Assembly (NCBI RefSeq): GCF_036621415.1
Contig: NZ_CP030941.1
Coordinates: 3,656,001 to 3,720,000, forward strand
Length of the DNA: 64,000 nt
Reading direction: 5' to 3'
Source: Nitratireductor thuwali
GTDB taxonomy: Bacteria; Pseudomonadota; Alphaproteobacteria; Rhizobiales; Rhizobiaceae
Shown here: positions 17,143-24,634 of the stretch, piece by piece
Numbering within the stretch: the stretch's first letter is position 1
Layout: every line of letters starts with the position of its first letter
Position numbers and translations under genes: made by a program
The notes under the pieces: model-generated
Told to the model about the DNA's origin: nothing
Databases searched by the model: none
Seen by the model: only the letters and a program-made list of their open reading frames with translations

Positions 17143-18356
17143 TGAAGATCCTAGTCCTCAGCGATCTCCACGCCTTTACACCTAACGACGCTGTTGGTGG
17201 GAGAGCTCCATCAATTCTGGTCAATTCCAAGAGTGGTGACCGCGGCGTCGTGAATCCCATCTCCTTAATCCCGGAAGTTCTGAGAGACGAAGGTCTTGAG
17301 GTGGACTGGATCTTATGTCCCGGCGACATAGCTGACAGAGCTGATCCTGATGCACAGGAGTTCGCCTGGAGGGCACTGACTGGTCTCAAGCAAGAAGTCG
17401 GTGCTCGACTACTCCTCGCCACCGCCGGAAACCACGATCTAGACTCACGCTTGAAGCACAGCCAGTACGATCCCAAGGGAGCACTACAAGCTCTGGTGCC
17501 TCCCTTTCCAGGATTGGATAATGAGACGTGCGATAAGTATTGGTCACGTAATTTCCATATCCATATAGAAAATGGTATTCGTCTTGTAAATCTTAATAGC
17601 GCAGCATTCCATGGGTATTCGTCTGAAGATGAGGTTAAAAATCCGGAATTTATGCATGGAAGGGTGAGTGAGAGAACAATTTCGAACATTGAGGAAGCAT
17701 TGCGGGGGGAGGATTGCGAACTAAATATACTTTTTACGCACCACCATATATATAAGGACGACAGGATTTACGACGAAGACTACAGTGAGATGAAGTATGG
17801 TAGCCGTCTAGTAGATCGTCTTACAGAGCTTACATTGTCCAGCTGGCTTGTTATTCACGGGCATCAGCACTACCCAGAGATACGATACGGCCCTGGGAAA
17901 GCTCATCTTCCCGTGCTTTTTTCATCGGGAAGCGTTTCTGCGGTTATCGATGCCCCATATTCCTCGGAGGCTCCGAACCAGTTCTATCATGTGACACTCT
18001 TCCCCGATCGGGATGACACCAACAATTGGACTCCGTGCGGCGTGGTGCGTGCATGGCATTGGGAACTCCGCAAACATTGGCAGCGGACACCACGCAACTT
18101 CAACATTCCATATGGCTACGGATTTGGGTGTAGGACAGGAGCTCTTGAGCTCGCTCAAAGGGTTAAGAAAACGATGGAGGAGCAGTCACAACCGCTACTG
18201 GAGGGGAAAGATGTCTTTGCTCACATACCTGAAATGAAGTTCCTTCTCAAAGAAGGTTTTGATGAAGTGATAAAGCATTTGGCAGGCCTTGGGGTAAAAT
18301 ATTCCCAAGGCGAGATACCTAACGAGAGTGTGTTCCGCCTTGCCCAAACCCCATAG
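17142..18356 (+). CDS. Calcineurin-like metallophosphoesterase
   Basis: A 404-residue protein with all metal-binding blocks of the calcineurin-like phosphoesterase fold: D8 and H10 (LVLSDLHAF), D62 (CPGDIADR), N97-H98-D99 (AGNHDLDS), H200-H202 (FTHHHIY) and G240-H243 (IHGHQHY). The C-terminal 130 residues after the fold are helical and unassigned. It starts inside the methylase stop (TAATG) and overlaps the ATPase gene by 29 bases. Family members include the Mre11/SbcD nucleases as well as nucleotide and protein phosphatases. Pairing with a methylase and an ATPase makes a nuclease role plausible but unproven. Confidence 0.87.
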   Translation: MKILVLSDLHAFTPNDAVGGRAPSILVNSKSGDRGVVNPISLIPEVLRDEGLEVDWILCPGDIADRADPDAQEFAWRALTGLKQEVGARLLLATAGNHDLDSRLKHSQYDPKGALQALVPPFPGLDNETCDKYWSRNFHIHIENGIRLVNLNSAAFHGYSSEDEVKNPEFMHGRVSERTISNIEEALRGEDCELNILFTHHHIYKDDRIYDEDYSEMKYGSRLVDRLTELTLSSWLVIHGHQHYPEIRYGPGKAHLPVLFSSGSVSAVIDAPYSSEAPNQFYHVTLFPDRDDTNNWTPCGVVRAWHWELRKHWQRTPRNFNIPYGYGFGCRTGALELAQRVKKTMEEQSQPLLEGKDVFAHIPEMKFLLKEGFDEVIKHLAGLGVKYSQGEIPNESVFRLAQTP

Positions 18357-20259
18357 CTCCGCCCTATTTGAGACGTATAATGCTCGCTTTGTTGATCCGC
18401 AGACCGTAGCAGATACATTTGTATTGCGGGACAAGGAGTTTCGGCTTCTATGCCAGCAGAATAATTCTATTATTATAGGACCAAGGGGAAGTGGCAAGAC
18501 AACTTTGCTAAAGATGCTCAAGGTCGGGGCGCAAATTCGCTGGAAAACCATGAAGCAGGCGAAGACGCTTCGGCGTTTCAGTTTTACGCCCATCTACGTG
18601 GGAGCCGATCGACAATTTGATTTGCTTGTCGGAAGCCTTCGAGATTTCAAGCAAATTACAGAATTGGTAGAAATACTGGGGAAAGCGCTCCTTTCTGTGC
18701 GAGTAAAATTCGCCTGCTTAGATACTGTTAAAGAGATTGTTGACGATCGGCTGGAGGATATAGAAAACCTATCGCATCAATATGTAAGGCTTAATAAGGA
18801 AAAGGAGGTAAGGATTTGCAATACCCTGTCGTTGTCATGGGGATTATCTGAAAGGGCGCATTCCTTTCTGGAAGTCAGGTCGCTCTTGCACAAGCATATT
18901 TCGAAAATTAACACTATAATCGAAAGGGTAAGGTATAATTATATTAAAAACATAGAACAAGTGGTTTCTAGTGAAGAGTTCATAACGCATGACCCGATAT
19001 ACTCATGCGCAGCATTTATAGATGCGTTCAACAGCATTGCTGGGACAGACAGCAAGGTTTGGGCGCTCTGCATAGATGAGCTGGAGATAATGCCAGATCC
19101 TTTGCAGAAGTATCTGTTTGCATGCCTGCGCTCGATTGATCAGCGGATTGTTCTGAAACTGGCGACCAGTCCTTTCTCTGCCATAACATGGGAGCGAGCT
19201 TCTGTTGATCGTCCGATGCCTGGGCACGATTTCACGGTCATTAATCTCGCTTATGGAAATAAGCGGGAGGCGAAGCGCTTCACTGCCCGACTACTAGACG
19301 CCCTGCTCCTTGCGGAGGGGACCCGTTTTCAAGCCAAACGACCCACCGAACGCGGTGAGGCGGTTTTGGGTGAGTCGCCCATTCGTGAGGGCGCGACGCT
19401 CCCGGCGGGAGGAGGGCCGTATGCTCCACCGGATGGGGCTCACTACCGACGATTCGTCTCCCTCAGGGAAAAGGATGTTGGTTTCAGACAATTTTTGGAG
19501 GACAGGGCAATTGTTCTCGAAAAACTCCACAAAGAGCCGGAGTCTCGTAGGGCGGGACAGGCGCGAAAATACATATGGCAAGTCGCCATACGAAACGAGT
19601 TCGGACCAACCAACGTTTTCACCCGCCCGGATCAGACAGAGGCAAGGCGGCCCCCGAGCAAAAAACGGATACCGGACGTCTATTTAGGTTACGACTCGCT
19701 TCTTACCATCTGCGAGGGAAATCCGAGAACAACAATTGGGCTCCTTCGGCCAATAGTCAAACATTTCACCGGTGTCGGCGGAGTTGTAAAGAAGGAGGTA
19801 CAGGCAGCATACCTCCAAGCGGCGATCGCAAAGTACATCTCGCTTTTGTCTACCATACCGGTAAATGACGACGGAGGCAGATCGGCAATAGACTTGTTAG
19901 ATCAGATAGGAGAGTTTTTATCTCATGAGGTGAATGGTCAGATTTTTAAGCCCGAGCCTAGCTTATCATTAAAGATTGATAACAATGTACCTTTGCCTGT
20001 GCGTGAAGCGTTGGGTAGTGCAATGAATCAAGGAGCGCTGGTGATGTTATCAGACGATATCGACGCCTTTGATTACGGAGCAATATCTGGAGCTCGGCTC
20101 CGTCTTTCGTACCTCTTGTGCCCGCGATATCATCTTCCACTCACGTTTGGTCAGCCGCTGCGTCTGTCCACCATCCTTGGACGCGAGCGAGGCGGACGAA
20201 TTAGAAGGCATCTTTCAATGCGTGATCTATTCGAGATGGATGAGGATGATAAGTCGTAG
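18328..20259 (+). CDS. ORC/CDC6-like P-loop ATPase, candidate defence-system component
   Basis: A 643-residue ATPase. Walker A is GPRGSGKTTLLKM (51-63), preceded by NARFVDPQTVADTFV, an N-terminal block I associate with proteins labelled ORC-CDC6 family AAA ATPase. Walker B is VWALCIDELE (D250-E251), followed by a sensor-1-like LKLATSP (277-282). Coiled, charged helices fill 130-210. A locally G/C-rich, Pro/Arg/Gly-rich insert (about 332-375) interrupts an otherwise AT-rich gene. The start is GTG at 18328, inside the phosphoesterase gene; no better start precedes the P-loop. The family assignment is from pattern memory; the ATP-binding motifs are certain. Confidence 0.75.
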   Translation: MCSALPKPHSSALFETYNARFVDPQTVADTFVLRDKEFRLLCQQNNSIIIGPRGSGKTTLLKMLKVGAQIRWKTMKQAKTLRRFSFTPIYVGADRQFDLLVGSLRDFKQITELVEILGKALLSVRVKFACLDTVKEIVDDRLEDIENLSHQYVRLNKEKEVRICNTLSLSWGLSERAHSFLEVRSLLHKHISKINTIIERVRYNYIKNIEQVVSSEEFITHDPIYSCAAFIDAFNSIAGTDSKVWALCIDELEIMPDPLQKYLFACLRSIDQRIVLKLATSPFSAITWERASVDRPMPGHDFTVINLAYGNKREAKRFTARLLDALLLAEGTRFQAKRPTERGEAVLGESPIREGATLPAGGGPYAPPDGAHYRRFVSLREKDVGFRQFLEDRAIVLEKLHKEPESRRAGQARKYIWQVAIRNEFGPTNVFTRPDQTEARRPPSKKRIPDVYLGYDSLLTICEGNPRTTIGLLRPIVKHFTGVGGVVKKEVQAAYLQAAIAKYISLLSTIPVNDDGGRSAIDLLDQIGEFLSHEVNGQIFKPEPSLSLKIDNNVPLPVREALGSAMNQGALVMLSDDIDAFDYGAISGARLRLSYLLCPRYHLPLTFGQPLRLSTILGRERGGRIRRHLSMRDLFEMDEDDKS

Positions 20260-21226
20260 GTACAGAGCCCACCGCAGGCTATGGCGTGAAGGCGAAGATG
20301 TTAATGTTACTTCATTGCTCTACGCAATCGGATACGAGACGCGCTCAAGATTTATAGCTGATCATAGCATCGCGCCTTCGGAAGACTCGCTCGCGATCGA
20401 GTACTCGTCGAATCGAACACTGTCCTTTCAAGTCAACAAGGAGCAGGCCGAGCGGAAGAAACATCTCATAGTATCGGACGAAGGTTCGGCGCTCGATACT
20501 ACAGTGTCGGCGTTTCTAGACCGGCAATTGGATATGGGCCGCCCAATTGTCTTGGGTGTTGATGTCTCCGCCATGAATCGGTCGATAATGGCAACAGTGC
20601 TCCTAGCAGCATGCGAGAGATTGCGGTCGGGAGATCGTTTAGTGATCCTTTATTCTCCAGCGAAGTTTCGCAAGCCGTCGCTCGATCTACTGCCTTTGAG
20701 GACATTTGGACCCGTGCATCCAGATCTCACTGGAGCGCTTGGAGATCCTAGCCGAAACCGATCAATTGTAATCGGGCTTGGGTATGAGTACGGCGTCTCG
20801 CTGAATGTTTTAGACAGCCATGAGCCCGATATGAGCTTCGTTTTTCGGCCTGTTGGCTTTGATCCCCGTTTTTTGGAGTCGATGGAAGAAGCAAATTTTG
20901 GGTTCGACTTCGGAGAGAGAAATTACGAGGTTATTGACTATAATCTCGATGACATACCACGGTTGGTCGGGACATTAGATGGATTGTTTCTCTCGGCAAA
21001 ACACAGTACCAACATAACCTGTGTGCCATTCGGCCCCAAGATATTCAGTGCTGCTTGCATTTTTACTGCGGCGTTGCATCGACCGGACGTTTCTGTTCTG
21101 AGGTATTCCCTCAGTGACCTCGTCGATCCGAACGACGTTGAAGCTGATGGTTCGATAGTGGGTTGTGAAATTGAGTTTCTGAACCAGAAGCCGCGTCTGC
21201 CACAGCATGATCACAGCGACCAGTAG
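20246..21226 (+). CDS. Unrecognised Rossmann-like protein, last gene of the four-gene operon
   Basis: A 326-residue protein of no named family that I can identify. An N-terminal strand ends in IGYETRSRF (G29-Y30-E31-x-R33), followed later by strand IVLGVDVSAMNR (D106, S108) and LVILYSP (131-138). Alternating strands and helices of this kind suggest a Rossmann-like fold. Similar YE-x-R and D-x-S motifs recur, to my memory, in uncharacterised proteins coded next to ORC/CDC6-like ATPases. The frame is open from 20069, but the upstream part is the ATPase in another frame. ATGs at 20240 and 20246 are the plausible starts, giving a short overlap that implies translational coupling. Confidence 0.6.
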   Translation: MISRRYRAHRRLWREGEDVNVTSLLYAIGYETRSRFIADHSIAPSEDSLAIEYSSNRTLSFQVNKEQAERKKHLIVSDEGSALDTTVSAFLDRQLDMGRPIVLGVDVSAMNRSIMATVLLAACERLRSGDRLVILYSPAKFRKPSLDLLPLRTFGPVHPDLTGALGDPSRNRSIVIGLGYEYGVSLNVLDSHEPDMSFVFRPVGFDPRFLESMEEANFGFDFGERNYEVIDYNLDDIPRLVGTLDGLFLSAKHSTNITCVPFGPKIFSAACIFTAALHRPDVSVLRYSLSDLVDPNDVEADGSIVGCEIEFLNQKPRLPQHDHSDQ

Positions 21227-21330
21227 GCGGAAGGTTATTCACTAGTCGCTTGCGGAGCTCATGGAAAGATCGTAGACTGCTTTAAGCAGCTGAACTTGTT
21301 CAGTCTTTCCGAGAGGAGCCGAAGGCGACG

Positions 21331-21392
21331 AGGGGTAGAGCACTCCCTTGGTAAGGGAGAGGCCGAGAGTTCAAATCTCTCCGGCAGCACCA
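21331..21392 (+). repeat. attR: 62-bp copy of the tRNA-Thr 3' end
   Basis: Identical to 9720-9781. It lacks the first 13 bases of the tRNA (5' acceptor strand and the start of the D arm), so it is not a functional tRNA. It marks the right edge of the island, with core sequence resuming at 21393. Confidence 0.93.
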
Positions 21393-21398
21393 GTTTCC

Positions 21399-21417
21399 AG
21401 CGACTTCACAAGTCGCT
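21399..21417 (+). terminator. Possible original tRNA-Thr terminator hairpin
   Basis: AGCGACTT-CAC-AAGTCGCT forms a perfect 8-bp stem six bases after attR. Before insertion it would have lain just behind the tRNA. The following bases (TGCCTTCCTCC) are pyrimidine-rich but not a proper T-run, so termination is uncertain. A second hairpin, CCGCC-CTTC-GGCGG, lies at 21454-21467. Confidence 0.35.
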
Positions 21418-21625
21418 TGCCTTCCTCCGTGCACAAGCCGCTCAGAATTCGCTCCGCCCTTCGGCGGCCGATCTTATTTGTTCATAATGGGCTGTCGGGC
21501 TGACCTCGAACCATGAGCGAATCAGCGCAGCAAGGCAGCGGGCCCCTCGAGCGTGCAGGCAGCAAGCCGGTGCCGCGTTGCATGGGCGTGACCGTCCGCT
21601 CCGCCCCAGGCGCTGTGGTTTTGGC

Positions 21626-21895
21626 ATGAAGTCCCGCCTGTTTGCCAGGGGCGGGTTTGATCCGTTTCCGGGCGTTCCCTTCACGGGACCCGTCGAGAGA
21701 TGGTCGCGGTGGCTAGCCGACGAGAGGTCCATAAGCACCCACGAATTGTGGTGCCTGCTGACCAAGATCGACCGCTCCTGCCGGGAGGAGGGAGAGCGGA
21801 ACGGCGCCGTCCCGATCCGCCTGATCCATGCCCGGCGACTGGTCCGTATCGCGTTGAAACTGCGTAAAGCCACTTTCGAAGACAGGCGATCGTGA
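21626..21895 (+). CDS. Small hypothetical protein
   Basis: An 89-residue product (MKSRLFARGGFDPFPGVPFT...) not recognised by family. Its codons end predominantly in G or C, as in the core genes, and the composition is natural (Trp, Glu, Arg, Leu-rich helices such as [12 protein letters not shown]), which supports coding. No strong ribosome-binding site precedes the ATG, and the frame is open to 21578. It lies between the island edge and the regulator-like gene at 21974; 21393-21625 contains only the two hairpins noted. Confidence 0.45.
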   Translation: MKSRLFARGGFDPFPGVPFTGPVERWSRWLADERSISTHELWCLLTKIDRSCREEGERNGAVPIRLIHARRLVRIALKLRKATFEDRRS

Positions 21896-21973
21896 CTGGC
21901 CGCAGGCCCGGACGATGCCCCCGGCGGTCTCTCCTCCAGGAGATGCGCCACATACCGAGGCCATTGAAGAGCG

Positions 21974-22963
21974 ATGCGCAACGCCACCAACGCGAAACCG
22001 GCTGGGCAGGTCGAGCCGGCAGATGAAGGATCGGCGGCCGGACCCGTGGCCTCGCTGGCCGACCGGGCGGCCAACACGAGCAAACCGCAGCGGGATTACC
22101 GCCTCTTGGCCCTGGATGGCTTGCTGGCAAATCCGGCCTTCAAAGCCTCCGAGCGCAACAAGCGGTTCCTCAGATTCATCGTCGAGGAAACGGTGGCAGG
22201 CCGAGCCGACCGCATCAAGGCCTTTACCGTGGCCGTCGATGTTTTCGGCCGGGATGCCAGCTTCGACGCTTCGACCGATCCCATCGTCCGTATCGCGGCC
22301 GGCCAGCTGCGCCGGTCGCTGCACGCCTATTACAGGGATGAAGGCCGCACCGATCTCGTGCGCATCGATATCCCGCTCGGCGGCTATGTCCCGGTCTTCA
22401 AGCGAACGCCGTCTTGGCGGCCCTTCCGCTCGTGGACCGGGCTCACCGCCGCCAGGTACCGCGGCCGCATGGGCCTTGCGGTTGCCGGTTGCGCCATCCT
22501 GGCCGGCGTCCTGGGCGCCTATCTGCACATGGGGTCGCTCGGGAGCCCTGCGGCGGACGCGCGGCCGGTCGTCGTGGTCGACAGCACGCGCGCGGTCGAT
22601 GCGTCGGCCTCCACATTGTCGATCAGCAGAAAGCTGACCCAGGCACTGTGGCGCCAGCTCGGCGACGGCCGTTCGCGCGTGGTGGCCGTGCCGGAGCCCG
22701 AACACTACCTTCAGGTGGTGGAGGCCGCCGCGCGCTCGGCCGACGGGGCGCCGGTGATCAAGGTGCTGTCGGAGGTGCATGGCCGGGGCGAGGGCCTGAC
22801 GATCTTCTGGAACGTGCTCGACGGCCGCACCAACGAAGCCTACGGTTCGGGCACACTCAGCACTCGGAGCAAGCTTGCCGCCGACGCGGAAGCGCTCGTC
22901 GAGGCAGGGGCCTCAGAGATATCGGGCCTGGTTCGAAGGATTCTTGAAGAACGGCCAGGATAG
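21974..22963 (+). CDS. Membrane-anchored protein with [17 protein letters not shown] N-terminal domain
   Basis: A 329-residue protein. Residues about 43-140 (FKASERNKRFLRFIVEE, IKAFTVAVDVFGRDASFD, DPIVRIAAGQLRRSLHAYY and IPLGGYVPVF) match the N-terminal domain found ahead of many rhizobial adenylate cyclases and TPR proteins. Residues about 160-180 (MGLAVAGCAILAGVLGAYLHM) form one transmembrane helix. The C-terminal 140 residues contain no cyclase motif and would be periplasmic. So it keeps the cytoplasmic, probably DNA- or protein-binding domain but has lost or never had the catalytic part. Role unknown. Confidence 0.7.
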   Translation: MRNATNAKPAGQVEPADEGSAAGPVASLADRAANTSKPQRDYRLLALDGLLANPAFKASERNKRFLRFIVEETVAGRADRIKAFTVAVDVFGRDASFDASTDPIVRIAAGQLRRSLHAYYRDEGRTDLVRIDIPLGGYVPVFKRTPSWRPFRSWTGLTAARYRGRMGLAVAGCAILAGVLGAYLHMGSLGSPAADARPVVVVDSTRAVDASASTLSISRKLTQALWRQLGDGRSRVVAVPEPEHYLQVVEAAARSADGAPVIKVLSEVHGRGEGLTIFWNVLDGRTNEAYGSGTLSTRSKLAADAEALVEAGASEISGLVRRILEERPG

Positions 22964-22987
22964 CCGGGGTGATGCTGCGGCCGATTC

Positions 22988-23027
22988 GCCGGACCTGCGG
23001 AATGTGGATTGGCCGGACCTGCGGAAT
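22988..23027. repeat. 16-bp direct repeat, two copies
   Basis: GCCGGACCTGCGGAAT occurs at 22988-23003 and again at 23012-23027, 24 bases apart. It lies just after the stop of the preceding gene and touches the stop of the small convergent gene. It is either a minor tandem duplication or a binding site. Confidence 0.6.
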
Positions 23028-23266
23028 CAGGGGCGCTTGCCGGTCCCGTGATCGGGGCAACCGGCGCCGAGGATTGTCCTGATCGACGTATGTGCTGATC
23101 CGTTGAATCCGGGATGCATCCCCTTGCATTCCTCGAGCAGATCCAGATCCACGGGGCCGTGCCGTACGAGCAGGATGTCCAGCTCCTCTTCCTGGAGACC
23201 CAGCGCGATGGACTCGTCCAGGAGTTTCAGGATCATCATTCTGTCCACAAGCGGTTTCGCAGGCAC
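23027..23266 (-). CDS. Small hypothetical protein
   Basis: A 79-residue product from GTG (MPAKPLVDRMMILKLLDESIALGLQEEELDILLV). Core-like codon use (mostly G/C third positions) and an amphipathic helical N-terminus rich in Leu, Glu and Asp favour real coding. No family was recognised. It is convergent with the membrane-anchored gene at 21974. A strong ribosome-binding site is not evident. Confidence 0.45.
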   Translation of the reverse strand: MPAKPLVDRMMILKLLDESIALGLQEEELDILLVRHGPVDLDLLEECKGMHPGFNGSAHTSIRTILGAGCPDHGTGKRP

Positions 23267-23752
23267 GTAGCGCGTCCATCGGCTGGCTTTGCGGGTATCT
23301 CGCGGTCACGCTTACTGCTACCTGGAAGGGTCCCAAAGCCCCGCCTGACGGTACCCGGGGGCGCGGCAGACGAGGCTTTGGGCAAGCCGGTCCGGGGGGC
23401 GGGAGGACCGGCTATTCGGAGCGCATGCGGCGATCCTTCACCTCCTTCGGAGGCTTGGTCGCGCCCGGAAAACTCGCCGACGACCGCACCCTCGTGTTCT
23501 GCCTTCCTGCGGCAGGAACAACCGGAGGAGGTGTGAGTGCGGTTGGGGAGCCCTCTGGATGCGTTCGATCATGCATCCTTTGTGAGGCAGCGGGACGGTT
23601 ATGCGCAAATAGCGGCGGGATAAAAAGCGACGAAAGCGACGACGAACCCGCCGCGCGCCACCGCATCCGCCAAAATCGCTGAAACCTGCATGTGCCGATA
23701 ACCGGATGCTTACCTGCCCAGCCTATCATGCAGCCAGCCGAAGGAGGTGTGG
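23267..23752. other. Intergenic stretch without a supported gene
   Basis: I see no convincing gene. A plus-strand frame at 23425-23682 starts with core-like codons but loses that bias after about 30 codons and has no family. The last 50 bases contain the AAGGAGG site of the diguanylate cyclase gene, so the promoter of that gene is expected here. Confidence 0.5.
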
Positions 23753-24514
23753 GTGAGCGGAATCGACGGGCTGTACGGCTATATGAAGGAATGGCCGATC
23801 TGGCGGCAGGGCCTTATGATCACGGCGATAGCCACCGTCGCGGCGGAGGCGCTGACGCTGTTCTTCTACAGCATCTTCTTCGCCGATCGGCTGCTTCTCG
23901 ACCTCTTTCTGACCGCGGTCATCACGATCGCAATCGCTTTTCCCATCGCCTGCATGTTCCTGCGCCAGACGGCCAAGGTCTTCAGGCTGGCCGAAGAGCT
24001 CGATCACGCCGCAAGGACCGACTACCTCACCGGCCTCAAGAACCGGCGCGAGTTCATGATCCTGGCCGAAAAGACGCTGTCGGAGGCGCGCAATGCCTCG
24101 GCCGGCGCGCTTCTTTATATCGACATCGATCACTTCAAACGCATCAACGACCACCACGGCCACGCCACCGGCGACCGCGTCATCCAGTTCATGGGCGAGG
24201 CGATCCGCGCGGCCTCACGCGAGGTCGATATCGCCGCACGGCTGGGCGGAGAGGAGTTCGTCGTGCTCTTGCCGGACGTGAACCTGGAGCAGGCTCGCAG
24301 GGTCTGTGACCGCATTCACCGCGCCTGCCGCGAGGCCGGCCGCACCGCCGGCGTCGAGGGGCTGCAAACCTCGGTCAGCATAGGCCTGTCGATGCACCGA
24401 GCCGGTCAGTCCGTCGACGAGGTGCTCAGCGAGGCCGATGCCTTCCTGTATGAAGCCAAGAGGGCCGGGCGCGACCAAATCATGCAGTCTGTGCCCATTG
24501 AGATCGTTGCCTGA
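23753..24514 (+). CDS. Membrane-bound diguanylate cyclase (GGDEF)
   Basis: A 253-residue cyclase that makes cyclic di-GMP from two GTP. Two transmembrane helices (about 20-41 and 48-71) are joined by a very short periplasmic loop, followed by the GGDEF domain: RTDYLTGLKNRREF, YIDIDHFKRINDHHGH and active-site GGEEF (165-169). An RxxD inhibitory site (R156-D159) lies five residues before it, so product feedback inhibition is expected. The start is GTG at 23753, six bases after AAGGAGG. No EAL domain or sensory domain is present. Confidence 0.93.
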   Translation: MSGIDGLYGYMKEWPIWRQGLMITAIATVAAEALTLFFYSIFFADRLLLDLFLTAVITIAIAFPIACMFLRQTAKVFRLAEELDHAARTDYLTGLKNRREFMILAEKTLSEARNASAGALLYIDIDHFKRINDHHGHATGDRVIQFMGEAIRAASREVDIAARLGGEEFVVLLPDVNLEQARRVCDRIHRACREAGRTAGVEGLQTSVSIGLSMHRAGQSVDEVLSEADAFLYEAKRAGRDQIMQSVPIEIVA

Positions 24515-24634
24515 CGCCGGGGTCCCGGCGGCAGACCGGCGCGCCGGTCATGATCTCTCCGCTGGACCGACCGCGAAAATGCCGAAAAACCAAGATGGGG
24601 CGTCCTTCGTGCGTCCGAATGGACGTCCGGCGCG

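Larger units (their letters stand above)
9782..21392. mobile_element. Integrative genomic island in tRNA-Thr (about 11.6 kb)
   Basis: The segment between the two 62-bp tRNA repeats has a tyrosine integrase at its left end, an IS66 remnant, a serine recombinase and a cargo unlike the surrounding core. The cargo is AT-richer and uses many AAA, ATA and TTA codons, most clearly from 16.3 to 21.2 kb. No phage structural, conjugation or replication genes are present, so it is either a minimal integrative element mobilised in trans or a stable remnant. Confidence 0.92.

Noticed and set aside
21331..21392. Second tRNA-Thr gene
   Set aside because: Only the 3' 62 bases are present; the 5' acceptor strand and start of the D arm are replaced by unrelated sequence, so it is the attR copy, not a tRNA.
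9782..21392. Prophage
   Set aside because: There are no capsid, tail, portal, terminase, lysis or phage repressor genes; only an integrase and accessory cargo.
23425..23682. 85-residue plus-strand open frame
   Set aside because: Codon bias collapses after about 30 codons, the product is low-complexity and no family is recognisable.
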